A stretch of 64,000 nucleotides of DNA from Sporolactobacillus sp. CQH2019 (GTDB lineage: Bacteria; Bacillota; Bacilli; Bacillales; Sporolactobacillaceae), in contig NZ_JARAJZ010000002.1 in the NCBI RefSeq assembly GCF_028765345.1, positions 315,942-379,941 on the forward strand, read 5' to 3'. The translations under genes and the position numbers were made by a program. The notes under the pieces were generated by a model. It made no database searches, had not been told where the DNA came from, and worked only from the letters and a program-made list of their open reading frames with translations. How positions within the stretch are numbered: the first letter of the stretch is position 1; every line of letters starts with the position of its first letter. This document shows positions 16,725 to 24,830 of the stretch, one piece after another.

Positions 16725-17654
16725 TTAAGAAGTTGCACTGACAGTGGGCTCCAGTACGGTCAGTGTGTTATTAACCGTATTTAAATTAACCGTGGCGCCG
16801 ATGGGCATTGCAGCCTTATAATAGCCGTGCGCCGATGTGATATTAGTCATGAGCGGCTTCCTAAGCGGGACGAGAACGCTGGTGATCAGATCTTCGTAAG
16901 ATGTCTGGTAGGCGTTTGGACAACGGGTGCACTCGCCTATAAGAATGCCGGAGCAGTCATCAAATTTCCCCGCCAGTTTCAAATGGTTAAAATAACGATA
17001 AACTGTGTTGGCCGGCGCATGCGTCTCTTCCAGAAATAAAATTTTATTGGTAGTATCGATTTCAAATTGTGTCCCCAAGGTTCCGACAAAAGATGTTAAA
17101 TTCCCGCCGACAAGGGGGCCGGTTACGTTGCCCGGAATTCTGCTTACTAATGGTATGCCGGGCGGATTCTCGATCGTCCGCGATGCCGCAGTAGTAGAGG
17201 TTGCCGCAAAAAACTGGTTGTAATTATAACTGGGCGTATTCGGTGAAAAATCGAAAAGCAATAGACTATTGAAAGCAATCAGATCGGCAAACTGGTACAG
17301 GCAATTCAATAAGATGGTGACATCGCTATACCCGCTGACAATCTTCGGATGACTGCGGATAAAATCAAAGTCCAGATAAGGAAGAATGCCGGCAACGCCG
17401 ACACCGCCTCTTGAAGAAATAATCATTTTGACATCGTCGTTATGAAACAAGTCCATCAGATCTGATGCGCGTTCCTGATCCGTCCCGGCCAGAAATCCGG
17501 TCTGAGCATAAACATGCCGTCCGACAACCACTTGAAATCCCATATTCTGAAGGCCCTGAATGCCCTGATTGATCACGTTCGGATCTAATGGACTCCCCAG
17601 TGTTGCAATGCCGACCGTGTCTCCCGGCCGGAGCATCGGCGGTTTGGTAGCCAT
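16725..17654 (-). CDS. LD-carboxypeptidase (peptidase family S66)
   Basis: A 309-residue protein of the MccF/LdcA family, which cuts the L-Lys/mDap-D-Ala bond of muropeptides or detoxifies microcin C-like peptides. Visible are PPMLRPGDTVGIATLGSP at the start and SGYSDVT (about residue 108) with the nucleophile serine. Next come PLVGGNLTSFVGTLG (about 200), FLEET with the glutamate, and a histidine in TSAHGYYKAAMPIG near 285. There is no signal peptide, so it acts in the cytoplasm. It stands alone with GGGAGG upstream. Confidence 0.88.
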   Translation of the reverse strand: MATKPPMLRPGDTVGIATLGSPLDPNVINQGIQGLQNMGFQVVVGRHVYAQTGFLAGTDQERASDLMDLFHNDDVKMIISSRGGVGVAGILPYLDFDFIRSHPKIVSGYSDVTILLNCLYQFADLIAFNSLLLFDFSPNTPSYNYNQFFAATSTTAASRTIENPPGIPLVSRIPGNVTGPLVGGNLTSFVGTLGTQFEIDTTNKILFLEETHAPANTVYRYFNHLKLAGKFDDCSGILIGECTRCPNAYQTSYEDLITSVLVPLRKPLMTNITSAHGYYKAAMPIGATVNLNTVNNTLTVLEPTVSATS

Positions 17655-17938
17655 TACACTCCCTCCCTTTTACAGCTGCTAACATACTGTATTCAGCCGG
17701 AGCCTATAGGTGTAAGCGGATCGGATACTTTCTATATGGTCATGCCGTGTTTCGCGCACGATTCTCAGAATCGTTCATAAAAAGAAAAGATCATTCCACA
17801 GCTGCGTCCTATCCTCGCACCGACAGGCAGAGCGGCATCCCGAAGTTCCTTTAACAAAACATGCTTATTGCCTATTCCGCTCATCCCCAGACGCGCATAA
17901 ATTAAAAAAGTATTTAAAACTTCGGGAGGCGCAGAGGC

Positions 17939-18226
17939 ATGAACTTTGCTCAACCATTTGATGCTTCGTATTATCATGATTACAGAAATACAGATCCGGG
18001 TTTGTACCAGCGGCCCGTAAGCGAGGAGCAGCATGTACTTCATTTGATCGGTCCCGCCGTTAGCCACGGTTTGCGCGAAGCCCAGCATCTCGGCTATGAA
18101 CATGCATTAAGAGAAGCTGTTGCAATTGGTTATTTAATGGGAAGAGGGCACGACTACCATACTGCCTGGAAAACAGTTGAATCATGGTGGCACGCGCCAG
18201 GAACACATTTGCCGACTCCGTATTGA
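17939..18226 (+). CDS. small protein, paralogue B of the two-member family
   Basis: A 95-residue protein. It lacks the Asn/Pro-rich head of paralogue A (3600-3938) but shares the C-terminal block AIGYLMGRGHDYHTAWKTVESW and a polar tail. It starts with aromatic, polar sequence (NFAQPFDASYYHDYR). CGGGAGG lies 11 bases before the ATG, and CATAAATTA about 55 bases upstream fits a sigma-K -10 (CATAnnnTA), which hints at mother-cell expression. No -35 is clear. The function is unknown. Confidence 0.75.
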   Translation: MNFAQPFDASYYHDYRNTDPGLYQRPVSEEQHVLHLIGPAVSHGLREAQHLGYEHALREAVAIGYLMGRGHDYHTAWKTVESWWHAPGTHLPTPY

Positions 18227-18237
18227 TAGTTTATCGG

Positions 18238-18269
18238 AAAAGGGAATCCGCTCAGGTTCCCCTTTTTTT
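18238..18269 (+). terminator. terminator after paralogue B
   Basis: AAAGGGAATCC pairs, with two mismatches, with GGTTCCCCTTT around GCTCA, and is followed by a long T run. Confidence 0.8.
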
Positions 18270-18651
18270 CTGAGTGCCGTTCCCGCCCATCCGGATTCGT
18301 GGCCATTAAATGAAAAAGACCGCTTCGATCGGCGGAATTGCGGGAAAGGACATAAATGAAGTCTGATTTGTACTCTGATTATGGCCGATTTAAGGGTATT
18401 GGCTGCCGACCTTTTGAACGCCGCTGTCTTTTGCGGTTTACTGGTTTTCCTACTGCTGCGCGATGATCTCTGTTCAGACGAACCGCGGTATATTTTCGTG
18501 AACGGCGATAAAGTGACATTATTTAACTTTTGTAATTGTCACTAGGGATTTTTCTATCTGCAGACACATCTTTTTTTATTCTCAATCACTTGATCCCTTA
18601 ATTAGGTTTTTTTATCTATCCATTTGTCCCCTTCATGATCGCTTGTCCGCT
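18270..18651. other. intergenic stretch without a supported gene
   Basis: About 380 bases before the tiny sporulation gene. No frame with a ribosome site or recognisable content was found. Confidence 0.4.
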
Positions 18652-18660
18652 CATATAGTA
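18652..18660 (+). promoter_or_regulatory. possible sigma-K -10 element
   Basis: CATATAGTA matches the sigma-K -10 pattern CATAnnnTA and lies 31 bases before the start of the YjcZ-like gene, whose relatives are late sporulation genes. The -35 is not clear. Confidence 0.4.
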
Positions 18661-18690
18661 TATTACCACGTGATAAGGAGGTGCTTCGCT

Positions 18691-18804
18691 TTGGGATATG
18701 ACGGCGGATATTGCGGCGGCGGGTACAATCCCGTCAGCAGCTTTGCTCTGATTGTTGTTCTGTTTATTCTGTTGATTATCGTCGGCGCTGCTTTCGTTTA
18801 TTGA
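18691..18804 (+). CDS. YjcZ-family tiny transmembrane sporulation protein
   Basis: A 37-residue protein starting at TTG 18691 behind AAGGAGGTG. It has a glycine/tyrosine-rich head with one cysteine (GYDGGYCGGGYN) and one membrane helix (FALIVVLFILLIIVGAAFVY), exactly the layout of the YjcZ/tiny-TM family of spore formers. A terminator follows. Confidence 0.9.
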   Translation: MGYDGGYCGGGYNPVSSFALIVVLFILLIIVGAAFVY

Positions 18805-18854
18805 TCAGGTGACGCCGTATCCGGATCCATAACCCATGTATGCATCACCCCTCC

Positions 18855-18886
18855 AAAAGGGCACCCCCGTGAGGTGCCCTTTTGAA
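18855..18886 (+). terminator. terminator after the YjcZ-like gene
   Basis: AAAAGGGCACC at 18855-18865 pairs perfectly with GGTGCCCTTTT at 18873-18883. Confidence 0.85.
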
Positions 18887-19209
18887 CTTTCAAAACGGCT
18901 TGTAAGAGGCCGGAATATAATCAGGCACGCAAGGAATGTTGCAAAGCTTTAGCTTGGACTGCTTCGCCGGTCTGTATGAAAATGTAAGCTGATTAATCTT
19001 GCCGCGGTTAATTGTTTGTCTATTATAAAGATTCATTGTCTTTCCATACATATTGTATGTGCCGCCATTTTAATAGAGGGGGATGCTTTGCGTGTTTAAA
19101 TACATTTTATGCTATCTATTGAAATAAACACATACCGATTATCTGGCCTTTTTTGCCCAAGGCATAGAGAAAATGCCTTCTTTTGAGCAGGGAGGTTCAA
19201 AGAGAATAA

Positions 19210-19431
19210 AATAAAAATTTTTATTTTAAAGCACATGATGATCTTACCGGAGATGCAATAAAATACATCGTACTTGCTTCAGAAGAAGATCCGTTCGCGC
19301 CATTGGTTGGCAGTTGGATGTGTTAAAAACACATCGAACGAAGCAGAAAGACTGTCCGCATCGAGGATGAATCGATCAAAAAGGTCTATCTGCGTGTGAA
19401 AAAGCGAGAAAAAAAGAAGCCTCTCATAAGT
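19210..19431 (+). pseudogene. fragment of an unknown protein gene with an internal stop
   Basis: The frame reads FYFKAHDDLTGDAIKYIVL and ASEEDPFAPLVGSWMC, then TAA at 19324-19326. It continues in the same frame as IERSRKTVRIEDESIKKVYLRVKKREKKK, a plausible basic C-terminus. It has no usable start codon: GGGAGG is followed by ATAAAATAA. It is probably a decayed gene beside the prophage insertion point. The family is not recognised. The 18887-19209 interval upstream holds nothing else I can support. Confidence 0.35.
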
Positions 19432-19534
19432 TCAGGTGAACAGATGAGAAGCGTTGATTTATATATTTCGACACACAGTCGGTACATAGTCTTGCCTAAT
19501 CCTCTGAACCCCCTTGATAGATAAGAGGTTAATT

Positions 19535-19567
19535 CATTTTCCCCATCATGTCCATCATTGAGGACAT
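19535..19567. repeat. attL core (33 bp)
   Basis: Identical to 58442-58474 over 33 bases, from CATTTTCCCC to GAGGACAT. It corresponds to the last codons of the methionine-rich protein (MSSMMDMMGKM read leftward). At this end the next codons read Asn-stop, the presumed original end of the host gene. Confidence 0.93.
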
Positions 19568-19777
19568 ATTTTATACTATAAAATGATATGAAAATATATG
19601 AAAAGTTGAATCATATATTATAGAAGAAACACGTTTTTAAATATTTTAAATAAATCGTATGATATAAGATGAAAATTAAAATGAACCTTTCTTGCTACTT
19701 TTTTAAATGAATTAAGGATATTTTTTCCGCTGAATGTAGAACATTCATTCGCATGAGAACACATCTTTCTGGCGCTG

Positions 19778-20056
19778 ATGAAATTAGCCCTTCAGCGTGA
19801 TCGTAAGGTTATCGGTATTACAAACACCAAGTTCAAGGATCAGTATCTGGCGACCATTGACGAAGCTTACCGCCACCTCACGATTGACATGCGAAAAAAT
19901 AAAGATTCCGTATTTGACCATGATATCCGGCTGACCCGCCATGATTGGCTCAATTATGAAGTGAACGTCCGTGGCCGTGTATTCCCGGTCCGATATCACA
20001 AAACAATCGCAGCCGAGTGGATAAATGAACGAATTAAAGAGTATTTTAATCGCTAA
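19778..20056 (+). CDS. hypothetical protein at the attL end
   Basis: A 92-residue basic protein containing HDIRLTRHDWLNYEVNVRGRVFPVRYH and ending AAEWINERIKEYFNR. No clear ribosome site precedes ATG 19778, and an in-frame TGA lies 21 bases upstream, so it may be 5'-truncated or start weakly. It stands first among the rightward cargo genes and is followed by a strong terminator. The family is not recognised. Confidence 0.5.
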   Translation: MKLALQRDRKVIGITNTKFKDQYLATIDEAYRHLTIDMRKNKDSVFDHDIRLTRHDWLNYEVNVRGRVFPVRYHKTIAAEWINERIKEYFNR

Positions 20057-20105
20057 ATGCGCATACTGTTCCTTGCCCCGTCCATTCTTTATCCCCTTAT
20101 ATAGT

Positions 20106-20133
20106 CCCCGTGCTTCGGTACGGGGATTTTTTT
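20106..20133 (+). terminator. terminator
   Basis: CCCCGT at 20106-20111 pairs with ACGGGG at 20120-20125 and is followed by seven T at 20127-20133. Confidence 0.85.
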
Positions 20134-20164
20134 ATAAAAAGGATGAAAAGATTACCTAAAACTA

Positions 20165-20192
20165 TTGTATTTTTTAATACATGTATTATAAT
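20165..20192 (+). promoter_or_regulatory. cargo promoter 1 with a 14-bp palindromic operator
   Basis: TTGTAT (20165-20170) and TATAAT (20187-20192) are 16 bases apart. The perfect palindrome TAATACATGTATTA (20175-20188) fills the spacer and enters the -10. A 29-base block starting at 20165 is identical to the one at 21570 before the second cargo operon, so one regulator probably controls both. Confidence 0.75.
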
Positions 20193-20222
20193 AGGAGTAT
20201 AGAAACAAGGGAGAGATAATAA

Positions 20223-20627
20223 ATGACCATTAAAGAAATGATTGAAACCATAAATAAGCTTGCTGAGGATTGCTACTATGATTATGATGCGATGGGCGTA
20301 CGCTTTGAAGATAAGGATCGCACGGTCGGTGAAGAAATTACGGAAAACAGTAAGCATAACGAAGATCGGGACGATGAAAGAGAGTTTCCCGAATATGGAA
20401 CAACCGAATACGAAGAAATGGAAGAACTGGATGGCGTCAGCGCTTGGGATGTTGAAAGCCCGGCCATCAGTGACCTAAAGAGACATGAGAGCGAAGAAAT
20501 ATCCTCTCTTCCCTTTATCGGTGAGCATTGCTATTTTATCGCCGGTGATTATGGCCGGAACAATGAAACTGGCGATGTCGGCGAAGTCGTTGTCAAGAAC
20601 GCAAAAGTCATTGCAAAATTGTTTTGA
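20223..20627 (+). CDS. acidic cargo protein, copy 1
   Basis: A 134-residue, strongly acidic protein. The N-terminus (MTIKEMIETINKLAEDCYYDYDAMGVRF) matches that of the 21629 protein (MDLKKMVQKIIKNGYDCVGVRS), as does the C-terminus (HCYFIAGDYG...VVVKNAKVIAKLF versus IVIAGHDETY...IRIIDAKVVAILD). The middle is rich in E and D. It opens a three-gene operon ending in an AP2-domain protein. The function is unknown; the acidity would suit DNA mimicry or partner binding, which is speculation. Confidence 0.75.
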   Translation: MTIKEMIETINKLAEDCYYDYDAMGVRFEDKDRTVGEEITENSKHNEDRDDEREFPEYGTTEYEEMEELDGVSAWDVESPAISDLKRHESEEISSLPFIGEHCYFIAGDYGRNNETGDVGEVVVKNAKVIAKLF

Positions 20628-20640
20628 AGGAGCCTTACTC

Positions 20641-21060
20641 ATGGATAAATATGATCATACAGTCTATAATGCCCGATGGATTGATAAAAATAAGGACCAT
20701 AAGCGCTATTTATCCAAGCGCTCAGCGGCCCGATCTTTTATTAATAAAGACGCCAACTCAGGCGATCTCATGCAACTAAGCAAATTGATTAATGATAGGT
20801 GGGGCAAAATGACCGACTACGAAAAGCTGAACGTTTATAACTCGACGATCTTTGACTGGGAAGATAAGGAGTTACGGACAACCGGAAGCCCCTATATTGA
20901 CGGTGTGGAAAGCCAACGCCCCATTTATAAAGCGATTGCCCTTGACGTTAATGGAAATAAATATGAGGTTATTTGGGACGTTTACGACGGATGGAAAGAG
21001 ATCACAGATGAATCGGAAATGTGCGATTGGGATCACCCTGAAAGAGCGACAAGATTATGA
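20641..21060 (+). CDS. hypothetical cargo protein between acidic and AP2 genes
   Basis: A 139-residue charged protein. ATG 20641 follows GAAGGAG and starts 13 bases after the previous stop; an earlier frame start at 20485 would overlap the upstream gene and lacks a site. It contains SGDLMQLSKLINDRWGKMTDYEK and near the end YEVIWDVYDGWKEITDES. It overlaps the AP2 gene by ATGA. It has no counterpart in the second cargo operon. The family is not recognised. Confidence 0.7.
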   Translation: MDKYDHTVYNARWIDKNKDHKRYLSKRSAARSFINKDANSGDLMQLSKLINDRWGKMTDYEKLNVYNSTIFDWEDKELRTTGSPYIDGVESQRPIYKAIALDVNGNKYEVIWDVYDGWKEITDESEMCDWDHPERATRL

Positions 21061-21554
21061 GCTATCATAAAATGCCCCCGAATATGATTGACCTTACCGG
21101 GCAGAAGTTTGGAAAATTGACGGTCCTCAAGCGCGCCGGACAGACAAAAAACGGTAATGCACTTTGGCTCTGTCAATGTGACTGCGGGAATACGACGGTT
21201 GCGATGGGTACGTCATTACGACGTGGTGATACAATATCGTGCGGTTGCCTAACGCCTGATCGGATAACAAATGCCCGTCAGGTGCTCTTGACGGATAAAT
21301 CGGTTGATGGCGTGCCCGTCCCTCTGCTCACTAAAAAAGTGCGGTCGGACAGTGGCACCGGTATTAAGGGCGTACACCAACGCATCCGTAAGGGCCACAC
21401 TTATTATGAGGCGAGCATAACCGTCAATGGGAAAAGAAAATACGTAGGAACCTTTAAAGATATTAATCAGGCTATACGGGCCAGAAAAGAGGCTGAGAAA
21501 AAATATTATCAGCCCTATATTGATGCATTAAAAAATAAAGAAAATAAAAAATAA
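21057..21554 (+). CDS. AP2-domain zinc-ribbon DNA-binding protein, copy 1
   Basis: A 165-residue protein. Residues 10-60 form the C4 zinc-ribbon-like head common in phage homing-type proteins (DLTGQKFGKLTVLKRAG, LCQCDCGN, SCGCL). Residues 100-155 form an AP2/ERF-like domain (GIKGVHQRIRKGHTYYEASITV, KYVGTFKDINQAIRARKEAEKKYY). No HNH nuclease motif is present, so it is probably a DNA-binding regulator or a nuclease-less homing relic. A paralogue lies at 22045. Confidence 0.85.
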   Translation: MSYHKMPPNMIDLTGQKFGKLTVLKRAGQTKNGNALWLCQCDCGNTTVAMGTSLRRGDTISCGCLTPDRITNARQVLLTDKSVDGVPVPLLTKKVRSDSGTGIKGVHQRIRKGHTYYEASITVNGKRKYVGTFKDINQAIRARKEAEKKYYQPYIDALKNKENKK

Positions 21555-21569
21555 GACTGGACAATACTC

Positions 21570-21597
21570 TTGTATTTTTTAATACATGTATTATAAT
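21570..21597 (+). promoter_or_regulatory. cargo promoter 2 with the same palindrome
   Basis: TTGTAT at 21570-21575, the palindrome TAATACATGTATTA at 21580-21593 and TATAAT at 21592-21597. It is identical to promoter 1 over 29 bases and drives the second acidic/AP2 pair. Confidence 0.75.
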
Positions 21598-21628
21598 AAG
21601 AGTATGGAAACAGTCAGGGGGCCACAAC

Positions 21629-22030
21629 ATGGATCTTAAAAAAATGGTTCAAAAAATAATTAAAAATGGTTATGATTGCGTAGGCGTAAGAAGCTGTGCA
21701 GATGACGAGCACTACTCCGTAGGTGATACCCCCAGAGAGTCCTATGACTGGGATGATGAATGTAATCAATCTCTCTATGACCGAGATGGTGAAAACGGCA
21801 AAACGGTCGGGGGAACTTGCGCCACCAGGGTAATTACACAGGGCTTATTTTTAGATGATGATGAAGATATAAAAAAATTAGCCACTAATCTCAAAAAAGC
21901 GGCTGAGTGGAATAAGAAGTATTATTTTGGAAAACAAATCGTCATTGCCGGACATGATGAAACATATGAAGCTCCGGATGAACAGGAAATACGTATTATT
22001 GATGCTAAAGTCGTTGCAATCCTTGATTAA
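21629..22030 (+). CDS. acidic cargo protein, copy 2
   Basis: A 133-residue acidic paralogue of the 20223 protein. Conserved parts are the N-terminal helix with GYDCVGVR, SVGDTPRESYDWDDE, and the end IVIAGHDETYEAPDEQEIRIIDAKVVAILD. CAGGGGG precedes ATG 21629. It is followed after 14 bases by its AP2 partner. The repeated pairing suggests the two proteins act together. Confidence 0.75.
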   Translation: MDLKKMVQKIIKNGYDCVGVRSCADDEHYSVGDTPRESYDWDDECNQSLYDRDGENGKTVGGTCATRVITQGLFLDDDEDIKKLATNLKKAAEWNKKYYFGKQIVIAGHDETYEAPDEQEIRIIDAKVVAILD

Positions 22031-22044
22031 ACGGAGGAATTGCC

Positions 22045-22500
22045 GTGCCAGCTTTAGATCTAACTAATCATCGATTTGGGCGTCTGGTTGCCTTATATCC
22101 AACCGAAAGGCGAAGACATAAAAGTGTGATTTGGCATTGTCAATGTGATTGCGGAAATATTGCTGAAGCCACAGTCGAGGAGCTACACAAAGGGGATACA
22201 AGATCTTGCGGATGTCTAAGACGAGAAACGGAGCAGGCTAATTTACGCAAAATATATGACGACCAGCGTATTAATAATGTTAATGTCTCTCTGATTACAG
22301 CCAAAAAAAGAAAAGATAATAAGACCGGCATAAAAGGCGTATGCTATCGGCAAAAGATAAATAAATATGCTGCCTATATTGGCGTTAATGGCAAACAGAT
22401 ACAACTTGGGCAATTTAAAAATATTGATGACGCGATAAAAGTTCGTAAAGTCGCTGAAGAAAAATATTATAAACCCTTGCTGAATAGAAAGAAAAAATAA
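22045..22500 (+). CDS. AP2-domain zinc-ribbon DNA-binding protein, copy 2
   Basis: A 151-residue paralogue of the 21057 protein with the same order: zinc-ribbon head (DLTNHRFGRLVALY, WHCQCDCGN, SCGCL) then AP2 domain (GIKGVCYRQKINKYAAYIGVNG, QLGQFKNIDDAIKVRKVAEEKYY). The start GTG/ATG region follows ACGGAGGAATTG. It lies convergent to the phage lysis genes and is closed by a terminator. Confidence 0.85.
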   Translation: MPALDLTNHRFGRLVALYPTERRRHKSVIWHCQCDCGNIAEATVEELHKGDTRSCGCLRRETEQANLRKIYDDQRINNVNVSLITAKKRKDNKTGIKGVCYRQKINKYAAYIGVNGKQIQLGQFKNIDDAIKVRKVAEEKYYKPLLNRKKK

Positions 22501-22540
22501 ATATCCCATCGCCGGTCAATGCCCGACATGGATTATGTAT

Positions 22541-22562
22541 CCCGCCATCACGGCGGGTTTTT
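22541..22562 (+). terminator. terminator after the cargo operons
   Basis: CCCGCC (22541-22546) and GGCGGG (22552-22557) form a hairpin followed by five T. It separates the rightward cargo genes from the leftward lysis genes. Confidence 0.85.
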
Positions 22563-22569
22563 CATTATG

Positions 22570-22959
22570 TCATTTCTGAGCGGCTACGGCCTGTTCAACC
22601 AGCTGCGGGATCAATGATTTTACATCACCGATTACCGTTTCGCCGAGAGCGATCAGTGACGACGCCTGAGCGGTCACAGCCTTCACCGCATCGGCTTTGA
22701 CACTTTCGGCAAGCTGCTGTGTAAAGATACCGTTTTTCTTTGCGTCGGCGACAATACGCTGATTAAAATCGGCAACGACCGTACCGGCAATAGACGATAT
22801 GCCGTCGATCACCGTATTGGCTACCGTCGCCTGTTTGGCAGATAAGTTCTTGTCGATCAGGGCTTTCAGCTTCGGCTCGTAAGCCGCGATCAGGGCGCCA
22901 AGGCCGGTGACAAATAGAGACAGTATCGCTGTAAAAATTTGCACTTCGATATTCTGCAT
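22570..22959 (-). CDS. phage holin, LLH family
   Basis: A 129-residue protein with an N-terminal membrane helix (IFTAILSLFVTGLGALIAAYEPKL) followed by a long alanine/lysine-rich helical tail. This is the layout of LLH-type (Lactobacillus phage LL-H) holins. It is the last gene of the leftward late operon, after the endolysin. It should time lysis by permeabilising the membrane. GAGG lies before the ATG. Confidence 0.8.
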   Translation of the reverse strand: MQNIEVQIFTAILSLFVTGLGALIAAYEPKLKALIDKNLSAKQATVANTVIDGISSIAGTVVADFNQRIVADAKKNGIFTQQLAESVKADAVKAVTAQASSLIALGETVIGDVKSLIPQLVEQAVAAQK

Positions 22960-22961
22960 GA

Positions 22962-23246
22962 TTAGTTCGCCTCTTTCAGTAAATTAAGTGCTTGAGTCAA
23001 TAGAACGATTGCCTGCGCCTTCTTGTCGACGGCCGGGGTTGTTATTCCGGCTTTGGCATTCAACGCCTTCACGGTCGCGTCATCGGCATTACCGGTGACC
23101 GGCAGGCCGTTCAGCTGCTGGAAAGCCCGAATGGACACCTCGGTGGCAGATGAAAAGATACTCGTAATCGGCGTCGAGGTGCCAAGAACTTTATTCAAAT
23201 TTGTTTGAAGCTGTTTGACTTCCGGAGAATTTTCTCCAAGTTTCAT
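22962..23246 (-). CDS. peptidoglycan-binding domain protein
   Basis: A 94-residue protein that is almost entirely one PG_binding_1 domain (MKLGENSPEVKQLQTNLNKVLG, SSATEVSIRAFQQLNGLPVTG, DDATVKALNAKAG). It has no catalytic part and no signal peptide. It lies between the endolysin and holin genes, so it probably assists wall binding during lysis, either alone or as a subunit of the endolysin. Confidence 0.8.
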   Translation of the reverse strand: MKLGENSPEVKQLQTNLNKVLGTSTPITSIFSSATEVSIRAFQQLNGLPVTGNADDATVKALNAKAGITTPAVDKKAQAIVLLTQALNLLKEAN

Positions 23247-23264
23247 TTCTATCGCCCCTTATAA

Positions 23265-24512
23265 TTAATATTTAAGTTGCTCATGTGGATAGATAGTATC
23301 GCTACGTAAGCCATTAACGGATTTAAGATGTGCTACAGTCGTCTTGAGACGGCTGGAAATCGTCCACAGGCAATCGCCCGATTTAACGGTATAAATATGA
23401 GCCGACGAGCTAACGGCAGCCTGTGCGGCTCTTGTGAGCTTCAAACGCTCGCCCGGATAGATGGTCCAGCTATGCAGGCCGTTTAGCGACATGATCGCCT
23501 GATAGGTCATATGGTGAGCGATGCCGATGCCATAAAGCGTATCGCCAGACTTTACCGTGTAGATAGCCGCCTGCGTGGTAGTCGGCTTCGGTGCGGGTGC
23601 AGGTTTCACGCCGTTCTGCAACTTGGACAACAGAGCCAAGTTTTGAGCAGCACTCCCAATGTATCCGGTGATGCCATATTCCGTCGCTAATTTGACCTGA
23701 GCGGACCATGTGCCACCAAGTCCGTGAGCCTTCATGTAATCGATCAGGCTGACAGACTTAATCGTACCCACTGTGTTATTGACCGACGCTCCGACAATGT
23801 ACTTTCCCAGGTAGTCTGCCGATACATCAAACGCCCCGAACTGACTCAGCCCCGGAAATACAAAATTGTTCGTCCATTGCCACATGCCACGGCCGTTAGA
23901 AAAATTAGCCGTGATATGACTGGCATCCGGATAGTACGGATAAGCCGCAATCCACGGGGCGTAAGGCAATTGTTTCGGGATAACTCGGCTATTGTAATAG
24001 GATGAACTGGAATAGAAATCCGTCCTCCCGTAACCAAGTTTGTGAAGCTCGTTGAAGAAAGCGTTTGAATAACCGGTCAATATCGTACTATTATGCGAAA
24101 GGTTTAGATCTTCAAGATCAAGCGTTGCGTAACCGTCGGCCGTTTTTGAAAATCCGGCATATTGAGCACATTTTGCGAACCAGTCGGCCTCCTTGGCCGC
24201 TTCTGTTGTACTGGATAAAAGCCCGTAATGATAGATATTGACTCGTAGGCCCGCTGTTCTGGCGTTAGCGATGTTAACGGATGCCGCAGCATCTCGATAG
24301 GTTGTCCCCTCACTAACCTTGATGACGACGCCTTTGACCCCATACGCTCGGATCGTCTGATAAAAGCTCAATGGCAGGCCGACGCTTGAGTTGTTATTAC
24401 TGACATCGACCACATCATGGTCAGGAGCGGCGGCCAGCGTCGGAACGGCAAAGGAAAGCGCCAGTCCGAGTGAAAGGACCAGCGCGATCAAGAATCGTAT
24501 GAACTTTTTCAA
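23265..24512 (-). CDS. secreted endolysin: GH25 muramidase with two LysM repeats
   Basis: A 415-residue protein. Residues 1-28 form a signal peptide (IRFLIALVLSLGLALSF, then AAA). A GH25 lysozyme domain follows (DVVDVSNNNSSVG with the first catalytic Asp, YATLDLEDLNLSH with DxE). A small domain (LIDYMKAHGLGGTWSAQVKLA) and two LysM repeats (YTVKSGDTLYGIGIAHHMTY, YTVKSGDCLWTISSRLKTT) complete it. A signal peptide implies Sec export, with the holin acting as the trigger. It overlaps the upstream gene by ATGA. Confidence 0.92.
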   Translation of the reverse strand: MKKFIRFLIALVLSLGLALSFAVPTLAAAPDHDVVDVSNNNSSVGLPLSFYQTIRAYGVKGVVIKVSEGTTYRDAAASVNIANARTAGLRVNIYHYGLLSSTTEAAKEADWFAKCAQYAGFSKTADGYATLDLEDLNLSHNSTILTGYSNAFFNELHKLGYGRTDFYSSSSYYNSRVIPKQLPYAPWIAAYPYYPDASHITANFSNGRGMWQWTNNFVFPGLSQFGAFDVSADYLGKYIVGASVNNTVGTIKSVSLIDYMKAHGLGGTWSAQVKLATEYGITGYIGSAAQNLALLSKLQNGVKPAPAPKPTTTQAAIYTVKSGDTLYGIGIAHHMTYQAIMSLNGLHSWTIYPGERLKLTRAAQAAVSSSAHIYTVKSGDCLWTISSRLKTTVAHLKSVNGLRSDTIYPHEQLKY

Positions 24513-24817
24513 TTTTGCTCGCCTTCTTTTTCTTCATGAAAAAGTGTTTTCAGCTGTTCTTCATGCCGAATGATATTGTCCTCCGCGACGTCAAGCCGTT
24601 TGTCTTCCAGATCCAGCCGTTTATGGATACTGGCATGTTCGTCACGGCTGGTCTGCTCAAGCCTGTCGATGCTATCCGTCAGATCTTTAATCGTCTGCTT
24701 GAGCGGATCCACAATGCCATTAATTAGCTTGATAAGCGGCGTGAGGACAACATATTTAAAGATCATAATTAAACTCAAGATCGCTCCAAACAAGGCGGCC
24801 CAATATGTGGGATTCAT
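24509..24817 (-). CDS. membrane-anchored coiled-coil protein of the lysis module
   Basis: A 102-residue protein. One N-terminal membrane helix (YWAALFGAILSLIMIFKYVVL) is followed by a long charged coiled coil (KQTIKDLTDSIDRLEQTSRDEH...). It resembles a reversed XhlA-type haemolysin or holin accessory protein. The position just upstream of the endolysin suggests a role in lysis. It has no enzyme motif. Confidence 0.7.
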   Translation of the reverse strand: MNPTYWAALFGAILSLIMIFKYVVLTPLIKLINGIVDPLKQTIKDLTDSIDRLEQTSRDEHASIHKRLDLEDKRLDVAEDNIIRHEEQLKTLFHEEKEGEQN

Positions 24818-24830
24818 CCTATCGTCTCCT

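Noticed and set aside
17765-18103. 112-codon leftward frame opposite paralogue B
   Set aside because: It mirrors the real rightward gene, which has a ribosome site, a paralogue and a terminator.
19737-19765. LexA-like box (GAACATTCATTC) before the first cargo gene
   Set aside because: It deviates from GAACN4GTTC in the second half-site and is not placed over a clear promoter.
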